Shown here: piece after piece, positions 24,291 to 36,264 of the stretch | Position numbering within the stretch: the stretch's first letter is position 1 | How the letters are laid out: each line of letters opens with the position of its first letter | Assembly (NCBI GenBank): GCA_009760855.2 | Contig: WPIO01000030.1 | Coordinates: 2,289,001 to 2,349,000 of the forward strand | Length of the DNA stretch: 60,000 nucleotides | Direction of reading: 5' to 3' | Origin: Cristatella mucedo | Taxonomy: Eukaryota > Bryozoa > Phylactolaemata > Cristatellidae | Position numbers and translations under genes: made by a program | Notes under the pieces: generated by a model | Seen by the model: the letters and a program-made list of their open reading frames with translations, nothing else | The model's database searches: none | Told to the model about the DNA's origin: nothing

Positions 24291-24936
24291 GTATCTTGAT
24301 ACGTTTTAGGCTTTTGCTTCCGATTGCTAGGTTTCATTAGAAAAGTTCGATTTTACATCTGGCAATGACCACCTCGTTAACTGCTGAACACAGACCATGA
24401 GATATATCCCATCTAATTTTCTTGCACGTTTATAACAGTAAAAGAGGCAAGATTTCCTAAAGTTCCCGAATGTCTTGATTCGATTGTTGGCCAGTGTAGT
24501 AGGAGCTTTAGATTTTAAGAAGAGAGATCTATATTCTAGAGCAAGCACTGCAAACAATGGGGGAAACGGTGAACACACCAATAGTCCGTTATTTGTTCAT
24601 TACAATTACTGCTCAGCCATGCACGGAAGTGTGCTGTTCAATGTAATCACTCAGGTGCAAGTTAAAGCTTCAGTTTTCAGTCTACATGTGGTCTTTTTAC
24701 TAAAATCTTACTTTTGAGAATGGTGCACCAATTATAAACACATATCCATCATATCCATCAAATAGATTCGTGAGCGAAAGTATAATTACATTTATTCCTC
24801 AAAGGCTATTATGTAGATATAATCATGAATTTTGGCTCTTACATCTTCTCTCTTAACTGTATACACCTAGACGCAAAGGCTGTGCCTTTTAGTGCCGGAT
24901 TAGGTTTATATATCCAAGATATATATAAATAAATAA

Positions 24937-24959
24937 GATATATATATATATATATATAT
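24937..24959. repeat. (TA)n microsatellite
   Basis: About 11 TA units, flanked by two copies of atatccaaga-like sequence. Confidence 0.9.
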
Positions 24960-26512
24960 CCAAGAATATATCCAAGATTTCCTATAGGACCAAATCAACG
25001 ATTAAATAAGTATCCTTGTCAGTCATGATCATTTCAGTCTTTAAGTAATCTTTGACCCAAAAAGAGGAAAGTTCACGAAGCTTTTCAGCGACGACTGTAA
25101 ATGACTTGTGTCAATAGGCAAAATACCTACTAGATAATATAGTCTAATCTATTACAACTTAGACAATTCAGATGATTTATAACTTCATAAATTCTTCAGA
25201 AACTATTAGGCAAAGCTCTTAGTGCTCTTTTCTGAAGACCAGAATTACCGCTTAAGTTTCTCTCATGTTGGATCTGGTAATAATTAGAATTACCGTTTGT
25301 CCAATGTAAGCGATAGTAATTTTATTTTACAGAGCACTTAAAGACTTATGCGACTGGGCTCAACACTGAAGATGAAGCTTTTTTAGAATTATTTAAAACT
25401 TACATATTTAGAAGCTCGTGGTCTTTCCCCTAGACTCAAAAGCTTATTTTATGTTTTCTTAGAATTTCAATGCCTGGGTTTGAAGCGTCCTCTGAGGTGC
25501 TTGAGCTTAATATGTGCCACAGAGTGGCTTATAAATGAGCCGATCCTCAAAAAAAGTTTTTTTTATAAGTTTAAAGTGTGGATACAGAAAAAGTAAGTAA
25601 ATATCTTGACAGCTCATTAGTGCTAATGAGATGATAACATCACAACTGATCTTCGCTTTTGCTTTAAAATTCCTCCCGAAAGAACTGAATATTTCCGTGC
25701 TCACTTTCGACATTAAAGCGGTCATCCAGCTCTAGAGATTTTTCGTATGGCTTTTTTAGCCGATGTTTAGCTGATTCGGGGGATAGATAAATGATAGTAA
25801 TTGAGTTTTTATCAGTCAGATCAAACCGAGGTAAATTATTATGAATCGCTTTTACCATTCGTTCGCGTCGATTATAATTTCTAGTCAATCATGAAAAACA
25901 AAACAAAAATATAGACTATGAAAGTCATTGCTAAATGTATTCAAATTAACATAGAATTAAGAATAGTTAATGGCTGCTAGGTCTAACCAAACATTAAAAC
26001 TTGTGCGAAGTGCAAACGCAACAGGTCATTATGCATGCAGCCGCCGAACTGAGAGCTATTATAATGCTCACAATATTTTGCTAGCACTGGAATGTCCATA
26101 CAGCAATTTAAAAAAAAAGAATCGATGTGAACCTACTATTCGTGCTGTCTCCAGACTGGGTCTCGTTGCCTTGTCTTGATTTTTTGAGAATATGGCGGAC
26201 CAGGCGAACGAAAATCGTTATCACTATTGGAACCCCAATGATCGATCCAAATATCAGAGGAAGCAATTGTCCTAAATCCAGACCCTTTTTGACTGAAAAA
26301 AGAAATGTTTGAAGTTGGTGAATAGGTCATATTAGGTGTTGCAGTATATGCTTTGTTATAAGGTATCCTTAGTCAGTACACTGTCGTTAAGCTCTCAAAA
26401 TGTTGTATTTTTATGTAAGAAACCTCATATGGTACTAAAAGGCACAGCCTCTGCGTCTAGGTGTATACAGTTAAGAGAGAAGATTTAAGAGCCAAAATTC
26501 ATGATTATATCT

Positions 26513-26668
26513 AAATTCTAGCTGATTAAACAGCCTCTTTTTGTATAGCGACAGAAGAGCCTTTACGGCTATCACCACCGCTTGCAGTGGCGATAAAGAA
26601 TCGCGAGCCCACGACCTCGGGACCGAGGTCGTGAAAGCAACCGCCTTACCTAGTGTGCCATCACGGCT
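26513..26668 (-). mobile_element. tRNA-Leu/Ser-like SINE, copy 2, with known empty site
   Basis: On the minus strand: GCCGTGATGGCACACTAGG (A-box-like), aaggcggttgctttca, a long-variable-arm-like ctcggtcccgagg, and the B-box-like gtgggctcgcgattc. A ~75 nt body follows, ending aatcagctagaattt. The head resembles class II tRNAs (Leu/Ser). It interrupts the right arm of the inverted repeat; the left arm shows the uninterrupted site, giving exact ends and a duplication of only about 2 bp. Confidence 0.8.
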
Positions 26669-26741
26669 CTACATTATAGCCTTTGAGGAATAAATGTAAT
26701 TATACTTTCGTTCACGAATCTATTTGATGGATATGAGGTTC

Positions 26742-27295
26742 GTGGTATGTTGAGTAACATGGAATTTGTGTATGGGTCGCAAATTACAGCTTACTGAACT
26801 AAGGGAATTAGGATTATGGCAAATTGATAATTTCATGCATTTTTTTGTTTCATCAACAGTAAGACAGAAGTAACCCAATGCGACATATTTAATTAACTGT
26901 CCTATATAATTAAACGAAAATTGGTGAATTGTGTAGAACATTGAGAGCATCTGACGTCTTATCGTGTTGGATATCAGATGTATATTTCAATGCAAGTAAA
27001 AACGAAGATTAAAAAATGATCCGTTTGTTCTGATTACTATAGATACAAGTTGAGCCATTACAATAATATGATTGCGGCCTTAATTTTGTAGTTTTTATCT
27101 TCCAAGGCACATTGCGAACTCATATCAATTTTTAGTTCGTGAAAAGGGGTCACTAGTGAACTTGCCGCAGCACTCATAGCCCATTTTCTGAAAGTTAAAA
27201 TTACAAAATTTGCCTCACTTATGCTCAGATCAGTTGTAATCAGCAATAGTTCAGACACTGGCAGCCCTCAATATTTAAATAGTTGACGAAGACAT
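26742..27295. other. Unassigned
   Basis: A minus-strand stretch at 27060-27195 looks faintly CUB-like; see rejected items. Confidence 0.3.
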
Positions 27296-27376
27296 CTGAA
27301 GAAATGTAAAGCCCCTAGAAAGAGATTAAGCTATCTCAGGGCGCTTTATCAGGTGTATTATTATTATTATTAAAAC
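27296..27376 (+). mobile_element. LINE family A, tail-only copy
   Basis: Only the last ~80 bp: aaatgtaaagcccctagaaag, hairpin, gggcgctttatcagg and (ATT)n. Extreme 5' truncation. Confidence 0.9.
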
Positions 27377-29514
27377 TCTCTCACTGGTTGCTAACAGTAA
27401 AAACTCACCACGAAGGCCCAAAATCATGACTAAACCGTGTCGTCTGCAATAAGTGGCTTTAGGCATTTTTCTATTCATATAAAGCTTTTCGGACGATGTG
27501 ATAAATGAATTGAATCATGATGAACGATTTGTACAATTATTTCATTACCATTATATTTGTACCATTATATTTTACATTATAGTTGCATACATTTCTAATT
27601 AGTTTTTATTCAGTGCTTGGATGGATCGAGTAGCGTCTACATTTAAAAATCTTTGAAACATAAAAAACTATCATTCCTTAACAACAGATCCAGTTTATGA
27701 AGTAAATTCAAGTAGGATTTGAAGGCTAATCTCCTTTTATAGTCAGAATGGCTTGGAGTGTATTACGACCATCTCGTCTATAACGGCTGTGGTTGATTTT
27801 CTCTTCATGATTTGCTTGGTATTTTATGGCTACTAATAATATTTATCTTAAAGTCCTTCTCGAGATTATCTAATGTCACCTGGTCATCTCAGACACTGCA
27901 CTGCAAAGTTTTAGTTCTGATCTTTGTGTGAAATTCCAGTTTCCAAGGATCAATACTGGAGCCTATAAAGTACTAGGTACCCAACAGTCCTAAGCTTGAC
28001 CCAACTCGTTGCCCAATTTTTACTAAAATATGTGTCCCTTATGATTTAAATCGTGAAGTAAAATGCAGGATGCCAATTCAACACATGACAAGCAGCGGTG
28101 CCAACGCTAGGATCCTCTTCAGCTTTTCGGGTAACCAACGTATTTCAATTCTTGGTTATACAGTTGTGTGGCCTCTGCTCACCGATGGCTGATGACTGTC
28201 CTAAAGAAAGTGACGGAAATAATTAATTAACCAATTTAGCCAAACTTGGTGTAAATTAAAAATCTTGTAGGCCAAAATAAATCTACTGACATAACTAAGA
28301 GGCATCTACATGAAGCCTTGGTGTCATTTCCATAACGATCTTTCAGTAGATAATTTCATCTGCTATTCAGTCAAGTATTGCTTAGTCTCGGGTAGCTAAT
28401 AATGTCAAAATTTGTGTTTTTCTGTTAACCACAAGTAGACTTTCAAAATATGTTGGTACTTTCCATCTTGAATTTTGTATGTCGATACTTATGGAATTTT
28501 AGACCTATTCAATTACAGATCTACTTCTTAGTCGAGCCAGGCATCGTCCGTCCCGGTGCACTGTCATTCATTTACTTGTAGTCTGAACCAACCTCAGTTT
28601 TTTGGAGAAACTGACCTTTAGTTTGACTGCTCAGAAAGCTTACTGCTCACTCCTGCTGCACCCTTTAGGAGATCTAAACGTACCATCTCCTTATACTATT
28701 TGCTTGGTCAATCTGAATGGCCCCATGTGTGCCTATCTTTACTGACAATGCGTATGCAATCGCTAATAATATTGACAGGCCTCCTTTACAGCATACACAA
28801 ATATGAAGAAGTAAATCATTTGAATAGTTCCCTAGGAGAACCTCATTTCTAAACAGGAATTTTAAAAGTACCGGATATGTTGAGCCAATGAACTGGACCA
28901 TGTAATGCATTGAACTTGACACGGTTCAGTAGAAGCAAAACACCAGCCGCTGGAAACTAACTAAGATGTCAGATGGATATTACTTCGACTATGATTTAGT
29001 AGTCACACAGTACGGTTAGATTTACTAGTTATTATTATTGAAGAAGAGCCATGTCAGAGCTATTGTGAGCTTGAGCAAGACTCTTTTAAAGGCTAAAAAA
29101 ATCGTATCTTATGTCGTGAATACTTCTTTGGTAATGGTATTGTAAAAGCAGAAAGTTGATAAATTTACTATTTCACCGTTACATTAATTTATAGTATATC
29201 ATATTAATTTGCATACCATTTTCAAGATGCCTAAGACGACACTGCAGATTATTAGCAATTAATTGAAATTTCAAATAACAAAACTAGAAAAATCACGCTC
29301 TTGGTAATTAGGTTATCTGTTATCGGATCATTAATTCTGTAAAGGTTATTAAGCCGTAGAACTGTCTTTTGTGACTTTGGATATTGATTTACGACACACA
29401 CGGCTTGCTTTCTCAAGCATGTAGTTGACCCTTAGTTACTGTAAAGTTAACTGCTTAGCCTAAGTTATCCTATGATAGATTAATGTCTGGTTCCAACTAC
29501 CGCCTGAATACTAC
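27377..29514. other. AT-rich, presumed intron
   Basis: No repeat family recognised. The weak exon candidate at 28743-28831 is discussed under rejected items. Confidence 0.3.
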
Positions 29515-29770
29515 TTATGACAGTATTTAGTGGGTCCCTCTGATTCTTCTTAATGTGAGCATGCGTGCTAATACTGTAGATCCTGCTACTAACCAAACTG
29601 GCATGCTGAGCCAGTGAACGTCACCCCTAATTTTGTTATTCCTGTTGTTTATTGAGAATGTTACCCCTAACCAGTCGGTACTGCTTCCTTTGTAACTAAT
29701 GTAAGGTGCCTAGAAAGTTCTCTAAATGTGCTATATCAAATCTATTATTATTATTTTTATTCTTATTATG
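29515..29770 (+). mobile_element. LINE family A 3' fragment
   Basis: Begins at gacagtatttagtgggtccc, carries the 3' UTR, a damaged hairpin and a tail of ATT units. Confidence 0.82.
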
Positions 29771-30329
29771 AATACTGTGCTATCGCCTGAGCAAATTATT
29801 TTAATTAATCGTTTCTGAATTTAAAAAGCTCTAATTTGTAGTATCTATGTGTGATGAACACGAATATAATCATAAACAAGTTTTTTTTAGCTCTCTTTAT
29901 AAAATATTTCATACAGTTAAATTTTATATTCTAATATATATTTATCCAGTAAGAATAAAACAACATCCAAAATAAGCTCACCCAGATGTATTGTGGAATC
30001 GCATTGATTAATACCTTCGTGCACAAATCATCAATAATAGATTACATTGTTTCCTTATGCAATGCAGTACAACTGCCAGGCAGCTGCCGTAGTAAGTGGA
30101 CATCCCAAAGCCTAGTCAGAAAGGTTGAGAGTTTAAAATATTTTAGACTTTGCGCAAGAAAGGTCAAGCTTCTGTTACATGAAAGTGTTACTATTTTTTT
30201 AAATTATTGAATTAAATACGAAAAAGTAACGCCTCAAGAGTGGATTAAAACATAGGACAATGTATGCTATGCTTTTGATCAAGTGACATTTGAAAACCAG
30301 CAGAAAAGTTTCTGTTCTCATGTTAAGAA

Positions 30330-30560
30330 GGCATACTATCTTTACTTTGATTTCCAGTTTGGCCACCAAGACCAGCCTCGGGCTTCGCAAATGTGCCCAG
30401 CTACATGTTCAACAAAGCCTTTACAATGGCTGAATAGCGTAAGACCATCAATGTTGGTTGCATTTCCCATGGTGTATAGAGAGACCACTGCTGGCTGTCT
30501 GCTACAGGAAACTCCCCAAAGACGCTCCCGAACATATTTACAAGAGACCGGCGAACCATT
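30330..30560 (+). pseudogene. Relic of a Cys/Trp-rich domain family found as multicopy genes in invertebrates
   Basis: The + strand frame from 30283 contains AYYLYFDFQFGHQDQP, then MCPATCSTKPLQWLNS, then MLVAFPMVYRE. I recognise the family pattern LGDQDKPWAP, CxxC, LxxW, FGVPMVWRE, which normally ends in DCYFC. Here Trp of WRE is Tyr and the DCYFC Cys residues are lost, and the frame ends soon after. The family is unnamed and multicopy in many invertebrates; its function is unknown to me. Probably dead, possibly carried by a mobile element. Confidence 0.55.
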
Positions 30561-31689
30561 TTAAGCAGTAGTCTATGGCTTCTGTTTGCTATAGGCATGC
30601 ATGTTGTGACGTACACGCTAATTTATTGAAGACCACTAACAAGTACAGCCATTTTTGAAATTTGGCTGTAAAATTCATGCTAAACATATAATATTTATAA
30701 GAAATGAACACTTTATTTTAGTATGATGTCTTTTGTAAGAAACTATCAACAAGTGTTATCGATTCAATTGCAGTAAAATTTTCTTTGCATCTCACGATAA
30801 TCGCTCCGCAAGAAACTGCATTAATGTGCCAACCTGTTATTGCCTGTACATTAAATTACATTGAAACATGTGACAGATCCTAAATTTTTATTTAGAGTGA
30901 GGCTGAAATAATACTAAATTGGAAGGCAACACTCACAATTATTGAAAATATGCTAGTCAGTCGTAATTTTTATTTTAAAATAACACGGCAATCGCTCTTT
31001 GACTGAAACTCTGACCTTACTTTGGCATTGGTGAAGGTTAGGGCAGTAGGAGTAAGGATTTCCAAAGTCACTGCAACTTTGGTCATATTAAAAGGATGTA
31101 GGAATGGCTCCAATCCCCGAGCTTCCCTGCTAGTGGCGACATACTGACATTGTAGTTAGGCGGTTCTGGGTATAACGACAGTACACGTGCTCTTCTTAAG
31201 TTAAACGAATAACCATAATCTACGGCTCTCTGTCCGTTTAAACTGCTCTTACAGTGAGAAACTCTCTCGATTAAATTGACCCAAAAAAGAGCAAAAGAAT
31301 AGCTCGATGTTTATATAAACTGCAAGCACTTTTAGCAAATGATGATAATTTAAACCGATGCCGAAATTACTGTGGTCCTCCAATTGGATTGCATGCCTCT
31401 TACATCGGATCAGATGGTCTCAGTGATCCAAAGTAAATCAAGTCCGGAAAAATATATCGCAATAGAATGCTAGGCCGAGTCCTACTTGACTATTCTGCTG
31501 ACATTTAGTTAGCACCTCTACCAAGCTCCTGCAAGAAAGCCGGAATGATACTTGACGATCAAGCTGCAATAGTTAGCAATATCAATCCTGCTCCAGCAAC
31601 TGTCCAGGAAACAATGATTGTGGAGGTTTATTAAGGGATTTAGCAAATTGACTTTTAAAATAAAAAAATTCACTTACGATTATTTGTGC
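30561..31689. other. Unassigned, presumed intron
   Basis: Nothing recognised. Confidence 0.3.
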
Positions 31690-32010
31690 TAATTAATAAA
31701 AATAATGATAATACATTTGATGCAGTACAATCATAAAGCGCAATCTCTTTCAAGGCACTTTCTATTTGCTGTAAAGGATGTACTATCACATGGTCATTGG
31801 TGAAATGCTCAATAAGCATCATAAATAACAAGGTTAGGGGTAGATGCACTGGGACAGCATGCAAATTTAGTAAATGGCAGCCCTCACAGTGTCAGCAAAC
31901 ATAAGCACGCAATGGACGAATCACTGGAACCTACTAAATGCTATGATAAGTAGAAAAGTTGTTAGTATTTTTTTGAACATACACTAGTCAGAAGGTATCG
32001 TGACCCAAGT
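31690..32010 (-). mobile_element. LINE family A 3' fragment
   Basis: Tail complement, hairpin (aagcgcaatctctttcaaggc) and 3' UTR blocks (gcaatggacgaatcactgg, acctactaaatgct). Confidence 0.85.
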
Positions 32011-32985
32011 CTCGTCAATCGATCTATCAAACTTAATCAAAAAAAGTTCCACAACGATTATTTTCAAGACTAATACTGAAAGCGATCTGAGAACCACGAA
32101 GCAATGGCATTACAGCTGTGCAGCAAGTCAGGCCACTGCCGATCGGAAACAGGTTTCCACTTTGTTCACCTACTGAAGTTAGACTCGTTCAGCCGGAATA
32201 ATAAATAACCTCCCTGTAAACATATCGAGTGTCTGTTAAGATTATGGTTGCTTAACACAATTCTGGTACATAATTTTAGCTGGAAGCTTAGATTCCAACT
32301 GTTATTTAATTTTTTTTGGGTCCAAGTTTATCCTAGCTGCAGACATGGCAAAGCTACAAAAAACCTAAGTTTCCAAACTTGTCCACCTAAATGCGTTAGA
32401 ATCCATTAGCCGAAATAATAAATAAGATTTCTGTCATGAGAGTCCGTGTCTATTTAAGATTAATTGTCATTAGTAAAATTTAGCGACTTAATTTGAGGAA
32501 CCAGCGAATATTCAAATGATTAGTAAATTCCTGAAGTCCGAGTTTGTAGGCACATATCTATCTAAGAAATTCAGAAACTCGTTCAGCTTTTAACAGGAAC
32601 AGTTTTTGTTCAAGGTGGTTCAGCGAATGTTTCAGACACGGCCTGCTTAAATAAATGCTAGAAACCATATAGGAGCAGCTGGTTTAAACTGCTCCGACTC
32701 TGTGGGCTTTACTCTAGAAAAATCTTAACTCTCTACGAAACGTTTGGTAGACTATGTTTTTAAATTTTAGAGATTTCTTAGAATTTCACTGACACATTTG
32801 TAACAAATATGTGTTGTAGGAATTTTAAGAGGCTAAATCAGTCTGATATGATCGGAGATTCTAAGCTAACATCACATACATCTCATAGGTAAAATCACTA
32901 AAATAAGAAACCAAGAGAAGTTTGTTAGAGGTATTGATCATATCATCATGGGTTATATGCTGTTTACTAGCTCAGTAATAGATAC
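32011..32985. other. Presumed intron
   Basis: No repeat recognised. A strong acceptor-like site lies at 32898 on the minus strand (see the possible transmembrane exon). Confidence 0.35.
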
Positions 32986-33037
32986 TACAGTAACAGGAAA
33001 GCCAAAACTATGAGCGTTCCAGACAATAATTGAAATT
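32986..33037 (-). CDS. Possible transmembrane exon of the CUB-LDLa gene
   Basis: 124 nt below the LDLa exon on the minus strand, an AG at 33039-33038 opens a short phase-1 exon reading FQLLSGTLIVLAFLLL, a plausible membrane span in the place where this family has one. Candidate donors are gtatct (exon end 32986) or gtagta (exon end 32989). The pyrimidine tract before the acceptor is weak. A well-formed acceptor (...tttcttattttag) follows at 32898 and opens the frame DFTYEMY in the matching phase 2, with possible donors gtatgt or gtgatg. Phase agreement and position argue for it; short length and weak splice sites argue against. A competing exon is listed under rejected items. Confidence 0.35.
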
Positions 33038-33161
33038 CTGATGGTAACTTTACATTGCAGTCAAACATAAAGCGTAAGAGAAACGTCATGTTTAGCAGAT
33101 ATGCATTACCATTTAATTGCAATGAAGGAAACGTTAAGAAACAACTAAGGTAAAACTATAC

Positions 33162-33308
33162 CTAAAGTCATTGCTGTCGAGGAGGACGGACAGTTATCCA
33201 TATCTTCTTTGTACTGGCAATCGATGTATCTGTCACATAGCCAATGACGGTATATGCACTTTCGGCTCATTCTGCACCAAAAATCTCCCTTTAGATGACA
33301 TTCTGATT
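33162..33308 (-). CDS. NETO/LEV-10-like gene: LDL-receptor class A domain exon
   Basis: 147 nt on the minus strand, phase 1 in and phase 1 out, the classic symmetric LDLa exon. The translation shows the six-Cys pattern: ECHLKGDFWC, then KCIYRHWLCD, then YIDC, then a stretch of acidic residues ending EDMDNC. WLCD, IDC and the terminal acidic residues are the family signature for the calcium cage, although the usual DGSDE is altered to YKEDMD. The acceptor used is ...gcctctcacag before 33308; a second AG 10 bases upstream would add a few residues in the same phase. The donor is gtatag. An LDLa domain immediately after two CUBs and before a membrane segment is the arrangement known for NETO and LEV-10 proteins. 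Confidence 0.85.
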
Positions 33309-36264
33309 CTGTGAGAGGCTCTACAAGTTGGATTACGTATCAAATTTTAAATATAAGTATTTTAGTAAATATACCGTAGTCAGTTGGAAAATCTAGTTTT
33401 CAACAATGAAAGAAACAATTTCTTCAGTGACTAAGCTCCTGTAGCATAATTCATTTGCAACTAGTATTCTTCTTCTGTTGCAATGAAATTAAAAAGAAGT
33501 GGAAGATTATCTGCTGTCACATACCTGGCTCGGTTGGAGTAAAGTTCTTTGTGTGTGGTTTCACATAATGAAGCATTGGCTGCTAGAATTTTTGCGACAG
33601 CAACATGCTATCATAGCCCGTTGCCAATTGAAAAAGGCTTTTTTCCTGTCTGCTTTGCTCACCTGTGCCTGAATAGGTGTCACCAGCGTATTAGGGCCAT
33701 GGTGCTACAAACCAGAAGCTGCTAGAATATTTTATGCTTATGCATACTTGTCTGAGCATGATAGCTATTGCCTTTAGCAGGACACTGCCATCTCCTGCTG
33801 CTGGCATTTCTTTTTGACTTTTAGAAAGCCCTTAGAAAAATAATTATTTTAGAGTGCTGTGCAAATTTCTTTCAATACAAAACTAATGATTCCACCTCAG
33901 CAAAGCAAATGGTCCTGTTTTTGTTACAGCTCAGCTAGTTTTAATAATAGCGCGTCGTTGTTTTGATTGAATTGATCATTACGAAATATTAAAGTGTGCC
34001 CATACACAATTGGTGTGCAATGCTGATTATAAATTAAAGGTAATTCACTTAAGCTTATAGATGCAGAGAGGCTCAGCTACGACCCAGTGACTAACTCACA
34101 CTTTTAAGTGTGACTTTCCCACTCTGGCTTTAATGTTTATCTATTTCGAATAGCCAGCAAACCATCAACATCTAAATGGGCAGCGTTGTAATGCCATCAT
34201 TGAAATCTGTAATGAAAATCACATGCTCAATGTGAGAGTGCACACTTGAGTAACTACCACTGACGAGATATCCCGTAGTTACTGAAGGTTTGCTTTTCTC
34301 AAAGAATTTTCTCCTGCTCATGGTACACATTTCCAAATTTACCCGTTGACCTAACATACTTACAGCTTCAAATCGCTCATTTGTAATTAGAAGGCACTAG
34401 GTGGCAATGTGGCACCACCATTTCTTCTTTGAGTTGTAATGGTCATTTAGATCTTCAAAAATGACTCAGTTGCAAAAGCGAAATATTAGAGGTATGCGAG
34501 CTTACGCATGGAGCCTGCGGCTGAGCTAACTAAGATGACGGGGCAGAGGGCCAGGGCATATATTTGCCCTCTCCCAGTCCAGTGGAGCCGATGAACGCCA
34601 CGTGGTGCCAACATTCGAAACCCACCTGACCCATTTGAGGAAAAAGTAGACAATACCATTTTCAGTATTGCCGCATTGGTTTGCGATTCTGTGGAGAGCA
34701 TGCTGCACAGACATGGGCACACTGTTGGTTGTAGTAGCTGATAAATTTATTACTGGCAATTCAAAAAGCTAGACCTTAAACATTCTGGTCGCTCTTCCCT
34801 CGCCCACTGCATACTGTAGCCTAGGTTTGCTGCATCCGGGTCAGAATCATTGCAGAGCTCTTTTTGATTATCGGCAGCTGAATTGTACTGGCACGAAAAC
34901 TGTTAGATGATAGTTGATGATTAGTTTGCATAACAGCCGATGTCTTGTAATATTAAATTTGAGTGTACTAAAGACTTGGGCCAGACGGTAGTTGCACTTT
35001 AGACTTCTGGCCATATAGTTGAAAGACACTTTACAGAGACGCAGCACTATTGTTTTTTGCAAACAATTGCTGATTTAGATGCCTGAAAACCAAGAGCCCA
35101 TTCAAACTAACCTTTGTGGGAAGAAATTAACTCGTGTTCCAAAGGAAAAGCTGATCTTAGTTGCTGCACTGTGCCGCTGCTTTAGGCATTACCCCGTGCA
35201 TTGGAGCTGCACTGGAATGTTGGCGGTCGCTATACCAGGTTCAGGAATCATTGGTATCAATCGAGTGACAGAAATAATTAGCACAGCTTCGACAATCATT
35301 TTTGAAGGCATCTTATATTTAGAATTAGATGCATCAATTTCTGATTGTAATGTCCTGATTCGGAGTGAATGGATAATAGCTGAGAATTTTTGAGTTATTG
35401 CTGCTCGTGACCGTTTTTTAAAAACTTAACCATGGTATTTCGATTTATATTATTAATTACCATACAAATAGAAATGAATATTTAAATGCTGAAATATTTT
35501 CTAGCTCTTACGAACTTATATATTAAAAGAAACCGGGCTTAGCAGATGCTAACTTCTAAGCTAGGCCTTATCGACTTTTGATAGCTTGTCCGGTCTGGCA
35601 GTGGAAACTATAGTTTACAGTCCTAAAGTTTAATGTAGGATATTGTAGATACTCTTGAGGTACCTTGGCATTAATCCCTGCTTGACACTTCATTGCTAAA
35701 AATTCTATAGGAAAGAGGGATTTATTATTGGACTGAGTCTTTTTAGGAAGTGGTGTCTACTACTGAGCTACTAAATAACCTAATAACTTGCAGTTTCAAA
35801 CTTCTGTATTCAGGAAAATAGAAGGCATATTTTCCGCAAATGTAGAAGCCGTAATTGACAAGATTAGGCTACTTAAAGGAGAGTATCAATCAACCTTAAG
35901 CAGGAAGTAAAAAATGCTTAATTTGCGAAGTCCACGGGCCGTAATGGAAGCTGCGAAGAACCTAGCTGTATTTTAACATAATAATCCTTAAGGTGGTAGA
36001 TATTATGAAGGCAATTTGAGCTAGCTCGAAGTTGGTTTTTTTAAATGGTAAAACACAATTAAGCTAAAATAAAGGCTAGATGCTTCAACAGTCTCATTTT
36101 TCAGGTGGCCGCTGCATTTGTGGGAATATCGCAAAAGCTTGCAATGAACATTTAGGATAAACCTTCTGATTTCCATCTCGTGACCTGGGTTGAAAAGTAC
36201 GAGCACCGTATGCAAATTCTAAGACCCAAGAGAAAATAGATTATTCCCAACTTTCCTAGCCGAA
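33309..36264. other. AT-rich intron of the CUB-LDLa gene
   Basis: No repeat family recognised. Open stretches at 35079-35393 (+) and 34172-34357 (-) have no convincing domain or splice signals. Confidence 0.35.

Larger units (their letters stand above)
24749..26736. mobile_element. Long-inverted-repeat element, ~2 kb
   Basis: Arms 24749-24893 and 26434-26736 are reverse complements at roughly 97% (for example gtctaggtgtatacagttaag on the right arm). The right arm is split by a SINE (26513-26668). The inside (24894-26433) has an (AT)n tract and minus-strand open stretches at 25507-25888 without recognisable domains. It could be a foldback-type DNA transposon or two opposed copies of a 145 bp repeat; no transposase was seen. 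Confidence 0.6.

Noticed and set aside
27060-27195. Minus-strand stretch reading HELKIDMSS then NYKIKAAI after an acceptor, resembling the second half of a CUB domain
   Set aside because: It would come after the LDLa exon, lacks the GF motif, has no partner first-half exon and no clear donor.
28743-28831. Minus-strand exon with phase 1 start and phase 0 end, hydrophobic (LLLHICVCC, LSILLAIAYALS), as alternative transmembrane exon
   Set aside because: The phases would fit the tail exon, but a Lys-Gly-Gly interrupts the hydrophobic run and the splice sites are mediocre; the 33.0 kb candidate is closer to the LDLa exon.
34172-34420. Minus-strand VIFITDFND (CUB-like) and a good gtaagt donor at about 34366
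   Set aside because: No acceptor with a pyrimidine tract, stop codons close by, and CUB 2 is already complete.
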